Shown: positions 6,723-12,787 of the stretch, piece after piece
How the letters are laid out: each line of letters starts with the position of its first letter
Position numbering within the stretch: position 1 is the first letter of the stretch
Source of the DNA: Nitrososphaerales archaeon
GTDB taxonomy: Archaea; Thermoproteota; Nitrososphaeria; Conexivisphaerales; UBA164
DNA: 16,776 bases
Reading direction: 5' to 3'
Assembly: GCA_023256405.1 (NCBI GenBank)
Contig: JAGDXK010000012.1
Span: 1-16,776 of the forward strand
Translations under genes and position numbers: made by a program
The notes under the pieces: model-generated
Database searches by the model: none
Told to the model about the DNA's origin: nothing
What the model saw: the letters and a program-made list of their open reading frames with translations, nothing else

Positions 6723-7240
6723 TGGCTGGAGGAAAGAGTAGGAGACTGGGATACGATAAGCTTCTTCTCAGTGCATGCGGCCTGCCGCTTATTTTTATTA
6801 TGTACCTCAAGTACAGCGGCATAGTTGGAAAGCCGTTGGTTGCAACTGACAGGGATCACGTAAATGGACTCAGCTTTCTGAAATTTCTAGGGGCCAGTGT
6901 TATCGTTACACCGGGTACTAGCTATCCTGACGATGTGAAGTTTTTGCTTGATGTAATACAGGAGCCCATGCTTTTGTTGAGCGCTGACACCATTTTCCTG
7001 CGCAGGGAGCATATTAAGAGGTTTTTGAGCTTAGTCAAAGAGAAAAGCGTCGCGGCTGCTGTGATTAAGGATAATAGAACCGTGTTGGTGGGACTCAACT
7101 ACGTGGTTCCAGAGGATCCTGAAGGTCAGGTTGTCCTGTTAGATGACCCAGAACTTGCCCGCTCCATCAATGTCATGTCTGACCTGGAGGCGTTCAAAAG
7201 ATGGATCCTGCAAAATGGATGTTTCTCCTTATTGCAGTGA
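6707..7240 (+). CDS. cobY: GTP:adenosylcobinamide-phosphate guanylyltransferase
   Basis: CobY is the archaeal, non-homologous replacement of bacterial CobU: it adds GMP from GTP to adenosylcobinamide-phosphate, making the CobS substrate. The 177-residue protein opens with the nucleotidyltransferase loop MAGGKSRRLG (6-15) followed by DKLLL, and has LLLSADTIFL in the middle, the position of the metal-binding aspartate of the MobA-like fold. The GTG start gives MRAVMMAGGK, so the first strand is complete; the later ATGs would cut it. Position between cobS and cbiB, with overlaps of 16 and 40 bases, settles the assignment more firmly than the sequence alone, since MobA and CobY look alike. Confidence 0.9.
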   Translation: MRAVMMAGGKSRRLGYDKLLLSACGLPLIFIMYLKYSGIVGKPLVATDRDHVNGLSFLKFLGASVIVTPGTSYPDDVKFLLDVIQEPMLLLSADTIFLRREHIKRFLSLVKEKSVAAAVIKDNRTVLVGLNYVVPEDPEGQVVLLDDPELARSINVMSDLEAFKRWILQNGCFSLLQ

Positions 7241-8094
7241 TCGTTGACGTTTTTGTAGAATACCCTAACGCAATACATCCGACGGTGTGGGTAGGAAATA
7301 TTGTGGTCTTCTTAGACAGGATCTATAAAAGGAAAAATAACGCCTGGGACACGCTGGCGGGTGGTTTTGCAGCATTCGCTGCTTACTTAGCAGCATTTGT
7401 CCTTGGGATCCTTGTCTGTAGAGCGACTGGCATGGGTCTTGTGGGAGCTCTGGTGTACATTTATTTTCTCAAATCAGGATTTTCTGCCGGGCTCCTAATA
7501 AAGAAGGTAAAGGGATGCGCAGTTGACGACGAGAGCCAGCTGAGAAGGAGGGTTTCAGAAATTGTAAGTAGAGACGTTAACGTTCCCAGGCCCTTTCTTT
7601 ACTCAGCAGCCATAGAGAGCGGTGCCGAGAACATAGTTGATTCGGTGGTCAGTCCTTTATTTTATTATATGATATTTGGCATGCCTGGGATCCTTATCTA
7701 CAGGGCAATAAACACGGCGGACGGCATAATTGGGCATAAAACAGACAGGTATATCAGATTCGGAAAGGTAGCCGCAACAGTAGATTATGTAGCTAATTAC
7801 GTTCCTGCTAGGCTTTTTGCTGTGATCATCTACATTCTATACGGCAGAGAATACAGAAAACAGATCAGAGTAAAAAGAGGGCTAAGGATGAACGGCAAGT
7901 ACCCAATTGCCCTTTTTTCAAAACTGCTGAACGTTAGGCTAGTTAAAAAGGGAAGCTACGTCATCGGGGATGGCGGCCTGCCTTCCAGAGATGATGTAGA
8001 AAAAGGGGCCAGGCTGCTTCTCATTGTGATTTATTCTTTTATATTCTCAGCTTTAATAATTTCCTATGTGCTCGGTTTACCACGGTGGTGCTAG
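7201..8094 (+). CDS. cbiB: Adenosylcobinamide-phosphate synthase
   Basis: This membrane enzyme attaches aminopropanol phosphate to adenosylcobyric acid, giving adenosylcobinamide-phosphate, the substrate of CobY. The 297-residue protein shows HPTVWVGN (26-33), matching the family's HPVxxxG, then ENIVDSVVSPLFYYMIFG (143-160), YRAINTADGIIGHKTDRYIRFG in two stretches (167-176 and 177-188) and NYVPARL (199-205). Four or five hydrophobic helices are visible. One departure is VDYVANY where most relatives have DDxxNY. The ATG start overlaps cobY by 40 bases; a second Met at residue 7 would shorten the overlap to 22. It overlaps the following decarboxylase by 29 bases. Confidence 0.95.
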   Translation: MDPAKWMFLLIAVIVDVFVEYPNAIHPTVWVGNIVVFLDRIYKRKNNAWDTLAGGFAAFAAYLAAFVLGILVCRATGMGLVGALVYIYFLKSGFSAGLLIKKVKGCAVDDESQLRRRVSEIVSRDVNVPRPFLYSAAIESGAENIVDSVVSPLFYYMIFGMPGILIYRAINTADGIIGHKTDRYIRFGKVAATVDYVANYVPARLFAVIIYILYGREYRKQIRVKRGLRMNGKYPIALFSKLLNVRLVKKGSYVIGDGGLPSRDDVEKGARLLLIVIYSFIFSALIISYVLGLPRWC

Positions 8095-9055
8095 AGAGAA
8101 CGAAGGAAACCTTATCGATTTCTCGCAATCAGTGAACCCATATTATCCCAACTTTCTTAAAAAATACCTTAAGAAAGCGGAGATTCAGCGATACCCGTAC
8201 TGCGAGGAAAAGTTTGAACGCCTGATCGGCGAAAGAATGGGCCTCAGGCGCTCCGGAGTCCTTGTTGGAGCTGGCGTCACTGAGCTCCTTTACATGTCGT
8301 TTTACTCAATGAAAAGCGTGCAAAAGGTTGTAATGTTAAAGCACACTTATTCCGAGCTCGCAAGGCTTGCGCATCTTTTCAATAAGGAAACGATCTTTAT
8401 TGAAAAGCTTGTTCCGGAGCTGGATGACTTTCCCATAATCAGGAACGCTGCCTACTTTCTTGTGAACCCTGACAACCCAACTGGAATCTATTATGGTTAC
8501 GTGAAGGAGCTTGGCGAGGAGCTAAGATCGGTTGGCTCCAACCTCTTCCTAGATGAATCTTTTATATACTTCACGCCTCACTCCAGAAGCTTTATTGAAA
8601 GTGAAAATATAGTTGCTCTGAGAAGCTTCACAAAGGCTTATGGCATACCTGGCATCAGGATAGGTTTCGCCTATGGGCCCCATGAAATCCTGAAATCTAT
8701 GAAGGAGTTCAGGATGCCCTGGGGCATAGGCGCCTACGGCTGTGCGGCTCTTGAGGGCATATTAAAGGAAGGTGAAAGGTTCCTTGACAGAACAATACCA
8801 AAAGTTATGAAGGAAAAGAGAAAGCTCGAAAAGAGGCTTGGACTGAGATCGGACGCGAACTATTTTTTGGCCGGTGTTGAGGATGAGGATCGAGTTTTGG
8901 CTCTCTTGAAATCGAAGGGGATCCTCGTTAGAGGATGCAGAAGTTTCGGGCTCAACAACATGATTAGGTTCTCAGTTCGGAAGCGTCATGAGAACGATGT
9001 ACTGCTCAAAGCTCTAGAGGGAATTAAGCTCACAAGCCCTTTCTGGCGTATCTGA
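8066..9055 (+). CDS. cobD: L-threonine-phosphate decarboxylase-like PLP enzyme
   Basis: A 329-residue class I/II aminotransferase-fold enzyme. The N-terminus YHGGARENEGNLIDFSQSVNP (read in two parts, 5-14 and 15-25) is the HGG...DFSxNxNP signature of the CobD/CobC group, which decarboxylates threonine phosphate to aminopropanol phosphate, the partner used by CbiB. PLP contacts are visible: NPDNPTG (134-140), DES (163-165), the Schiff-base lysine in SFTKAYG (K190) and IPGIRIGF (194-201). Histidinol-phosphate aminotransferase is the main alternative, but the opening signature and the cobalamin neighbours favour CobD. The product name CobD here follows Salmonella usage. It overlaps cbiB by 29 bases, and its 3' end overlaps the convergent unknown gene by 26 bases. 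Confidence 0.88.
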   Translation: MCSVYHGGARENEGNLIDFSQSVNPYYPNFLKKYLKKAEIQRYPYCEEKFERLIGERMGLRRSGVLVGAGVTELLYMSFYSMKSVQKVVMLKHTYSELARLAHLFNKETIFIEKLVPELDDFPIIRNAAYFLVNPDNPTGIYYGYVKELGEELRSVGSNLFLDESFIYFTPHSRSFIESENIVALRSFTKAYGIPGIRIGFAYGPHEILKSMKEFRMPWGIGAYGCAALEGILKEGERFLDRTIPKVMKEKRKLEKRLGLRSDANYFLAGVEDEDRVLALLKSKGILVRGCRSFGLNNMIRFSVRKRHENDVLLKALEGIKLTSPFWRI

Positions 9056-9287
9056 TGATGTCATGTTTGATCTTTCTCAGCTCCCTTATGCACTCTTCGT
9101 AGTTCCCCATCTCGTACAGCCTGAGGGCCCTGGTAATGGAGCCGCCGTGTTCCCTTGTAAACGGAACCTCTAGGCCGTGCTGCGTTTTGATGAGGAATAT
9201 AAGAAGCTCCACGTCCATGTACAGCTTTTTCTGATCTCTCTCATTTATAGCCGCCAGAAACAATTCCTTTATTCTGTTGGCGCTCAT
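9030..9287 (-). CDS. Small helical protein of unknown function after archease
   Basis: I do not recognise this protein. With the ATG at 9287, which overlaps the archease stop in TGATG, it is 85 residues; a Met ten codons upstream would add residues inside the archease gene and is less likely. It appears all-helical: KELFLAAINERDQKKLYMDV, then LLIFLIKTQHGLEV, then GSITRALRLYEMGNYEECI and a basic C-terminal helix IRELRKIKHDIIRYARKGL, each here quoted as separate segments. The size and helix pattern would suit a HEPN-like or four-helix bundle, but no diagnostic motif is present. It is coupled to archease and runs into the 3' end of cobD on the other strand. Confidence 0.65.
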   Translation of the reverse strand: MSANRIKELFLAAINERDQKKLYMDVELLIFLIKTQHGLEVPFTREHGGSITRALRLYEMGNYEECIRELRKIKHDIIRYARKGL

Positions 9288-9700
9288 CAGAGGTCTGCCA
9301 GATATCTGAGCCTGCATCCTTTATCAATCTGTATCTCCATCAGATGGTAGGTTATTCCCTTAACTTCGGTTCTGAATCCATGCTTCTTAGGCGAGTACGG
9401 CTCCCACCCCAGTTCCGCTGAAAGTAGGTGCGCTTCAGGGTCAACCCTCACGTTTATTTCGCCGAATGCCATTCTTTCCGCTGATATCTTTATTATGAAG
9501 AACTCAAGCCATCTGTATAGCAGGTTATGCAGATCTGTGCCCTCGAGCTCAATCTTCAGCTTATTCTTAGGATTCACCTTTCTCACGTTATAAATTAGCC
9601 TTAAAAGGCCAAGCGCAGCCCCCCTGAAGCACTCTGAGATGTCAGCTCCAATCACTTCAATATACGCATCACCCATATAATCCAGCTCCCTTATTTTCAT
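9287..9700 (-). CDS. Archease, activator of the RtcB tRNA ligase
   Basis: Archease makes the RNA ligase RtcB multiple-turnover and widens its nucleotide use during tRNA splicing and RNA repair. The 137-residue protein has family length and pattern: LDYMGDAYIEVIGADISECF at the N-terminus (the DHTADxGIxxxG position, with D7 and D11 retained but H-T-A changed), then HNLLYRWLEFFI (54-65), a short GWEPYSPKKHG with HGFRTEVKGITYH, and a C-terminus ending LRYLADL. The start follows a good Shine-Dalgarno GGTGAT (9712-9707) by 6 bases, so it is read from a leadered transcript. The tRNA-Ala gene ends only 15 bases upstream, leaving no room for a separate promoter outside the tRNA. No rtcB is in the window. 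Confidence 0.9.
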   Translation of the reverse strand: MKIRELDYMGDAYIEVIGADISECFRGAALGLLRLIYNVRKVNPKNKLKIELEGTDLHNLLYRWLEFFIIKISAERMAFGEINVRVDPEAHLLSAELGWEPYSPKKHGFRTEVKGITYHLMEIQIDKGCRLRYLADL

Positions 9701-9706
9701 TTAAAA

Positions 9707-9712
9707 ATCACC
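9707..9712 (-). promoter_or_regulatory. Ribosome binding site for archease
   Basis: GGTGAT complements the ATCACC of archaeal 16S 3' ends and lies 6 bases before the ATG. It fixes the archease start and shows the gene is on a leadered transcript although only 15 bases separate it from the tRNA. Confidence 0.6.
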
Positions 9713-9715
9713 AAG

Positions 9716-9787
9716 TGGACCGGGGGGGACTTGAACCCCCGACCTCCCGCGTGCAAGGCGGGCGTTCTACCCCTGAACTACCGGCCC
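9716..9787 (-). tRNA. tRNA-Ala (UGC anticodon)
   Basis: Read on the minus strand, the acceptor arm GGGCCGG (9787-9781) pairs with CCGGTCC (9723-9717) and contains the G3-U70 pair that identifies alanine tRNA. The anticodon stem CCCGC/GCGGG encloses CTTGCAC with anticodon TGC at 9755-9753, and the T arm GGGGG-TTCAAGT-CCCCC is complete. The D arm is GTTC...GAAC. The discriminator is A (9716) and CCA is not encoded, since CTT follows. The gene is intron-free, 72 bases. It sits 118 bases after aIF5A and 15 before archease on the same strand. Confidence 0.97.
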
Positions 9788-9905
9788 ATTCGTCTGGCTC
9801 ATCTCCTATCCTCATCCCTTGCAGGTCAGTCCGCCCGTCGTAAGACGAGCCATTCGACTGGGCTTATATATCCTATCAATCAACCTTATTTTTATTTTTC
9901 GGTCT
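9788..9905 (-). promoter_or_regulatory. tRNA-Ala upstream region with TATA box and leader helices
   Basis: A clear minus-strand TATA (GATATATAAG, 9871-9862) would start transcription near 9840 and give a 5' leader of roughly 50 bases for RNase P to remove. Two mutually exclusive minus-strand helices can form here. One is GCTCGTC with GACGGGC (9850-9844 and 9839-9833, loop TTAC). The other is TGGCTCGTC with GATGAGCCA (9852-9844 and 9803-9795, one G-U). No T-run follows the aIF5A stop on this strand, so read-through from aIF5A is also possible; only then would the outer helix be transcribed whole. Confidence 0.45.
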
Positions 9906-10298
9906 TTATGACTTTATCCTTACGATCTTGACCTTGTCTAGCACCTTCCAGTACTCAACCTCCTGTCCTGGCTGTATTCTGGACTTGATGTCCTCCTCCA
10001 TGTACTCCGCATCAATGGTCTGGAAGGTCTGCAGGTCCATAAGCTGAACAACGTTTCCGGAAATGTTGACCACCTGTGCGGATCCCTTTTCAATTATGGG
10101 CACCTCAATCTTTGACTCTGAAGGTCCCACGTAGCTCTTTTTCGCGCCTGTAAATATGTCTATTCCGACAACCCTTACCTTGGCGCTTCCGTGCTTTCCT
10201 GGCTTGCTTTTCTCAACCTCAACAACCTTACAGGGTGAGCCGTCGATCATCATGTACGAGCCTTCCTTTATGTCTCCAAGCTCCATTGGCTTAGTCAT
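9906..10298 (-). CDS. Translation initiation factor aIF5A
   Basis: aIF5A is the archaeal counterpart of eIF5A/EF-P; it relieves ribosome stalling, notably at proline runs, and carries hypusine or deoxyhypusine on one lysine. The 130-residue protein has the two-domain layout: an N-terminal SH3-like barrel with the modification loop SKPGKHGSAK (31-40, modified Lys at 35), then a C-terminal OB fold containing VVQLMDLQTFQTID. Length is typical. A TATA element (AATTAATATATAATT on this strand, 10327-10313) lies about 24 bases before the ATG, so the transcript should be leaderless. The tRNA-Ala and archease genes follow on the same strand. Confidence 0.96.
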   Translation of the reverse strand: MTKPMELGDIKEGSYMMIDGSPCKVVEVEKSKPGKHGSAKVRVVGIDIFTGAKKSYVGPSESKIEVPIIEKGSAQVVNISGNVVQLMDLQTFQTIDAEYMEEDIKSRIQPGQEVEYWKVLDKVKIVRIKS

Positions 10299-10312
10299 AC
10301 ACAGATCTATAC

Positions 10313-10327
10313 AAATTATATATTAAT
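10313..10327 (-). promoter_or_regulatory. TATA box for aIF5A
   Basis: An A/T-only stretch reading AATTAATATATAATT on the minus strand, centred about 22-24 bases from the ATG at 10298. Confidence 0.5.
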
Positions 10328-10360
10328 TAATTTTTCACTTTGACACGGCAGCAAACAAAA

Positions 10361-10370
10361 CATATATCTA
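10361..10370 (+). promoter_or_regulatory. TATA box ahead of the trm1 leader RNA
   Basis: CATATATCTA is followed at the standard distance of about 25 bases by position 10388-10392, where the structured segment begins. It is too far from trm1 (about 165 bases) to be a leaderless promoter for that gene, so it implies a separate or leader transcript. Confidence 0.45.
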
Positions 10371-10387
10371 TGAGGAGCACTAAACTG

Positions 10388-10490
10388 AAGTAGATGATGA
10401 AACTGAACTGCGTTGATGGGCTTCTCAGATGATATGATGCACCTCGTCTGATAATGGGGCGGTTCAGTCCGCTCCTGAATTACGTTTTTT
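10388..10490 (+). ncRNA. Candidate structured RNA or riboswitch-like leader before trm1
   Basis: No reading frame is evident in this stretch, but the base pairing is strong. An outer 10-base helix joins 10402-10411 (ACTGAACTGC) to 10459-10468 (GCGGTTCAGT) with one G-U pair. Inside it, 10425-10432 (TCAGATGA) pairs with 10444-10451 (TCGTCTGA), again one G-U, around an 11-base loop. Competing with the outer helix, 10456-10462 (GGGGCGG) pairs with 10469-10475 (CCGCTCC), and a T6 run ends the stretch at 10485-10490. The element starts about 25 bases after a TATA box. C-box-like ATGATGA (10394-10400) and CTGA strings occur but their spacing is not that of a canonical C/D guide. It may be a free RNA or a regulatory leader for trm1. 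Confidence 0.45.
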
Positions 10491-10517
10491 AATTATACGC
10501 AACAAAGTACATCATCA

Positions 10518-10523
10518 GGTGAT
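10518..10523 (+). promoter_or_regulatory. Ribosome binding site for trm1
   Basis: GGTGAT, complementary to the 16S 3' end, lies 5 bases before a TTG codon at 10529. It argues that translation begins there, in the frame that meets TGA at 10571, rather than at the GTG at 10611. Confidence 0.5.
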
Positions 10524-10528
10524 AACGC

Positions 10529-11624
10529 TTGGAGGATACGATAGTGGAGGGGAAGGAAAAAGGAAGGCCTTGAGGCCTTTTACAACCCGCTTGGATATTT
10601 CTCGAGAAGCGTGTTCGTCAAGATATTCACTGCATATGCAAGGATAAGGGGTGGTGACCTTACATATGCCGAGCCATTCAGCGGTACTGGAATTAAGGCG
10701 ATAAGGCTTGCCCTCGAAGGTGAAGGCTTCGTCAGGTTCCTTCTTAACGATCTGAGCAGATCGGCAACCGAGCTCGCGAGGCTTAACTGGACGCAGAACG
10801 CCCCAAAAGGCGATGTTCAGATTTTCAACCTAGACGTCCACGACTTCCTTGAAACGCTTTTCAGGCTCGGAAGAGTAGATGCAATGGACGTGGACCCCTA
10901 CGGCTCCTCTGCCCCTTATGTCTTCAACTCCGTCAGAGCGATAAAGGGAGAGGGACTTGTCGCCTTCACGTTTACTGATACCCAGGTTCTCGGTGGCATA
11001 CATTCTGAAGCGCTTTACAAGAGGTACCATGTAGCAGCCAGGAAGGTGAGCTTTTTGAAGGAAATGCAGGCAAGAATAGCAGTGGGTAACGTTATAAAAG
11101 AGGCCTCTGTTCTCAACATTGCAGCGGTTCCGGTGTTTGCTCATGTTGATAAGCACTACATAAGGACCTATCATGTAATTAGGCCAAGGGCAAAGCTCGC
11201 CCTTGAATTAGTTTCCAAGCTTAACAGCCTTTTCGTCAGCAACTGCGGCTACGTTACGAGGGATGAGCTGTATCGCTGTCCATACTGCGGTGACAAAATG
11301 ATGCCGGTTGGTCCTATCTATACAGGGCAGCTCTATGATGAGAGGATAATATCAGTGGCAAAGGACCTTTCCGAGGACTGTCCTGAATGCAAAAGGCTAT
11401 TTGAGGCTGCCCTTGAGGAGCTCGACGAAATACCGTATTATTATGATCTGAGAATTCTCTCCTCCAACCTGAAGACGCAAACCCCTGCTACACGTTATCT
11501 GTTGAATGCCCTAAAAGAGATGGGATACAGAGCATCCAGGACAGCATTCTATACCTCCGCAGTGAAAACCGAGGCTCCCTTTGGAGTTCTGAGGTCATTG
11601 TTTTACCAGAAATCAGGCAAATAG
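10529..11624 (+). CDS. trm1: tRNA (guanine26-N2)-dimethyltransferase Trm1, with a +1 frame break
   Basis: Trm1 methylates G26 of tRNAs with SAM. The main frame shows motif I YAEPFSGTGIKAIRLA, the catalytic DVDPYGSSAPY, and a C-terminal domain with a zinc-type pair CPYCG...CPEC and GPIYTGQLYDE. The longest open start, GTG at 10611, lacks the family's N-terminal FYNP element. That element is encoded just upstream (AFYNPLGYFSRS, 10575-10610) with no ATG, GTG or TTG ahead of it in frame. A TTG at 10529 with a Shine-Dalgarno GGTGAT starts MEDTIVEGKEKGRP in another frame, which hits TGA at 10571. Skipping one T at CCT-TGA joins the two into a continuous Trm1 of about 364 residues, close to the usual length. 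The break may be a programmed +1 shift, a real mutation or a sequence error. Confidence 0.88.
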
Positions 11625-11632
11625 GGCTCAAA

Positions 11633-11640
11633 GTTTAAAT
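11633..11640 (+). promoter_or_regulatory. TATA box for the PAC2-hsp20 pair
   Basis: GTTTAAAT is centred 27 bases before the ATG at 11664, implying a leaderless transcript. Confidence 0.5.
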
Positions 11641-11663
11641 CAGAGAACGAGCAAATAAACGTC

Positions 11664-12404
11664 ATGGCGGTTCATCTAGAGTACTATGACGTATCCATAC
11701 TTGAGCTTCAGCCACTTCAGCCAAATCTAGTGGCCGTGGAGGGTTTTCCGGACGTTGGCCTGGTGGGAACTATAGCGGCTTTTCATATGATCGAGAAGTT
11801 CGGCATGAAGCCGGTCGCATTTATAAAGAGCCCTGCCATGCCGCCCATACTGTCCGTCAAGACAGGAATTATTAAGGAGCCTGCGGCTGTTTATTCAGAC
11901 GGCAAGCTGTTGGTCATAACTTCCGAGATTCCAATACCGCCTTCGCTGGTGAAGAACATGGCTCTTTCCCTGGCAGACTGGCTTTATGAAAAAAGAGTCT
12001 CCATGCTGGTTTCGCTAAACGGGTATCCAACCCAGCGGAGAATAGAGATCGCGAAGCCCGAAGTGGTTGGCATCTCAAACTCAGAGAAGGGGAAGGAGGT
12101 GCTGCAGGAGAAGGGCATAAAGCCTTTTGACGAGGGTTTCATAGCTGGCGTCTTTGCTGAGCTTCTTGCGCTGCTCAGGGACAGAGACATTGATGGCTAC
12201 GCACTGATAGCTGAAAGCTTCCCGACATATCCAGATCCTGGAGCAGCCGCGTCCGTTCTAGAGGCGCTCTCCAAGCTTCTCGACATAAAGATAGACGTCT
12301 CGGACCTTCTTGAGAAGGCGGATGAGATAAGGCTGAACATGAAGGACCTTTCTGCAAGGGCGGCTCAGGGAAGGATGGAGAACTTACCATCTATGTACAG
12401 GTGA
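11664..12404 (+). CDS. PAC2-family protein, proteasome-assembly-chaperone-like
   Basis: A 246-residue cytoplasmic protein of the archaeal PAC2 family, related to eukaryotic proteasome assembly chaperone 2 and to archaeal PbaB. Visible family elements are VAVEGFPDVGLVGTIAAFHMI near residues 23-43 (read in parts), FIKSPAMPPILSVKTG, SEIPIPPSLVKNMA, and the glycine-rich LNGYPTQRR. The region AESFPTYPDPGAAASVLEALSKLL near the end is also typical. PbaB binds proteasome-related assemblies in vitro, so chaperoning is a family inference, not shown here. It is followed one to ten bases later by an Hsp20 gene, with the Shine-Dalgarno of that gene overlapping this stop. Together they look like a small proteostasis operon. 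Confidence 0.85.
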   Translation: MAVHLEYYDVSILELQPLQPNLVAVEGFPDVGLVGTIAAFHMIEKFGMKPVAFIKSPAMPPILSVKTGIIKEPAAVYSDGKLLVITSEIPIPPSLVKNMALSLADWLYEKRVSMLVSLNGYPTQRRIEIAKPEVVGISNSEKGKEVLQEKGIKPFDEGFIAGVFAELLALLRDRDIDGYALIAESFPTYPDPGAAASVLEALSKLLDIKIDVSDLLEKADEIRLNMKDLSARAAQGRMENLPSMYR

Positions 12405-12414
12405 GGTGATGAAC

Positions 12415-12744
12415 ATGGTTAACATAGAGCCACTAAGTGAAATGTATGAAACGGAGAACAGCTATATCATAACTGTAGACCTACCGTTCATAAAAAGCAA
12501 GGATCAGATAGAGATATACGTCAAGGAAAACGAAATAGAAATAATAGCTAAGGCCGGGCAGACCATAACCTGGTCCTCATTTGAGGGGTTTGGAAAACGG
12601 GTTGAGGTTGCGACCTTCAGGAAGAAGATAACCCTGCCCTCCAAGATCAACCCTGACAATGTCAAGGCAGCTTTCAAGAACGGAATACTGATAGTGGAGC
12701 TGCCAAAGCTGATAGAAAGAAGAAAGAAAGTCGAAATCGAATAA
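12415..12744 (+). CDS. Small heat shock protein (Hsp20), second copy
   Basis: About 109 residues with the alpha-crystallin fold and little else: YETENSYIITVDLPFIKSKD, then the short loop EIYVKENEIEIIAKAG, the strand KITLPSKINPDNVKAAF and the signature KNGILIVELPK, ending KKVEIE with a V-x-I tail for oligomer docking. It is much more divergent than the copy at 5613-5984 and has hardly any N-terminal arm. I chose the ATG at 12415 because a Shine-Dalgarno GAGGTGAT (12403-12410) sits 4 bases before it; the GTG at 12406 and ATG at 12409 are in frame but inside that element. It is coupled to the PAC2 gene, and two T5 runs follow its stop. Confidence 0.88.
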   Translation: MVNIEPLSEMYETENSYIITVDLPFIKSKDQIEIYVKENEIEIIAKAGQTITWSSFEGFGKRVEVATFRKKITLPSKINPDNVKAAFKNGILIVELPKLIERRKKVEIE

Positions 12745-12748
12745 AACG

Positions 12749-12770
12749 AAAAACAAAATTTTTGCTTTTT
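12749..12770. terminator. Bidirectional oligo-T terminators between convergent genes
   Basis: For the plus strand, T5 at 12759-12763 and T5 at 12766-12770 lie just after the hsp20 stop. For the minus strand, A4 at 12755-12758 and A5 at 12749-12753 give T4 and T5 after the cysteine synthase stop. Archaeal polymerase stops at such oligo-T tracts without needing a hairpin. Confidence 0.6.
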
Positions 12771-12787
12771 ATTGATTAGATCGATTT

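Noticed and set aside
9731..9931. An open frame of 66 codons on the plus strand across the tRNA gene
   Set aside because: It is antisense to tRNA-Ala and to its leader, and its peptide is the usual artefact of reading a tRNA backwards.
10388..10490. Canonical C/D box guide RNA
   Set aside because: ATGATGA and CTGA strings exist, but C-to-D' and C'-to-D spacings do not match the 10-13 base guides, and the terminal stem is at most 3-4 pairs.
10402..10490. Archaeal H/ACA guide RNA
   Set aside because: A lower stem, internal loop and upper stem are present, but no ANA box directly follows the lower stem (CCGCTCC does).
10611..11624. GTG at 10611 as the true trm1 start
   Set aside because: It would drop the conserved FYNP element that is plainly encoded just upstream, and it has no Shine-Dalgarno or TATA box at the right distance.
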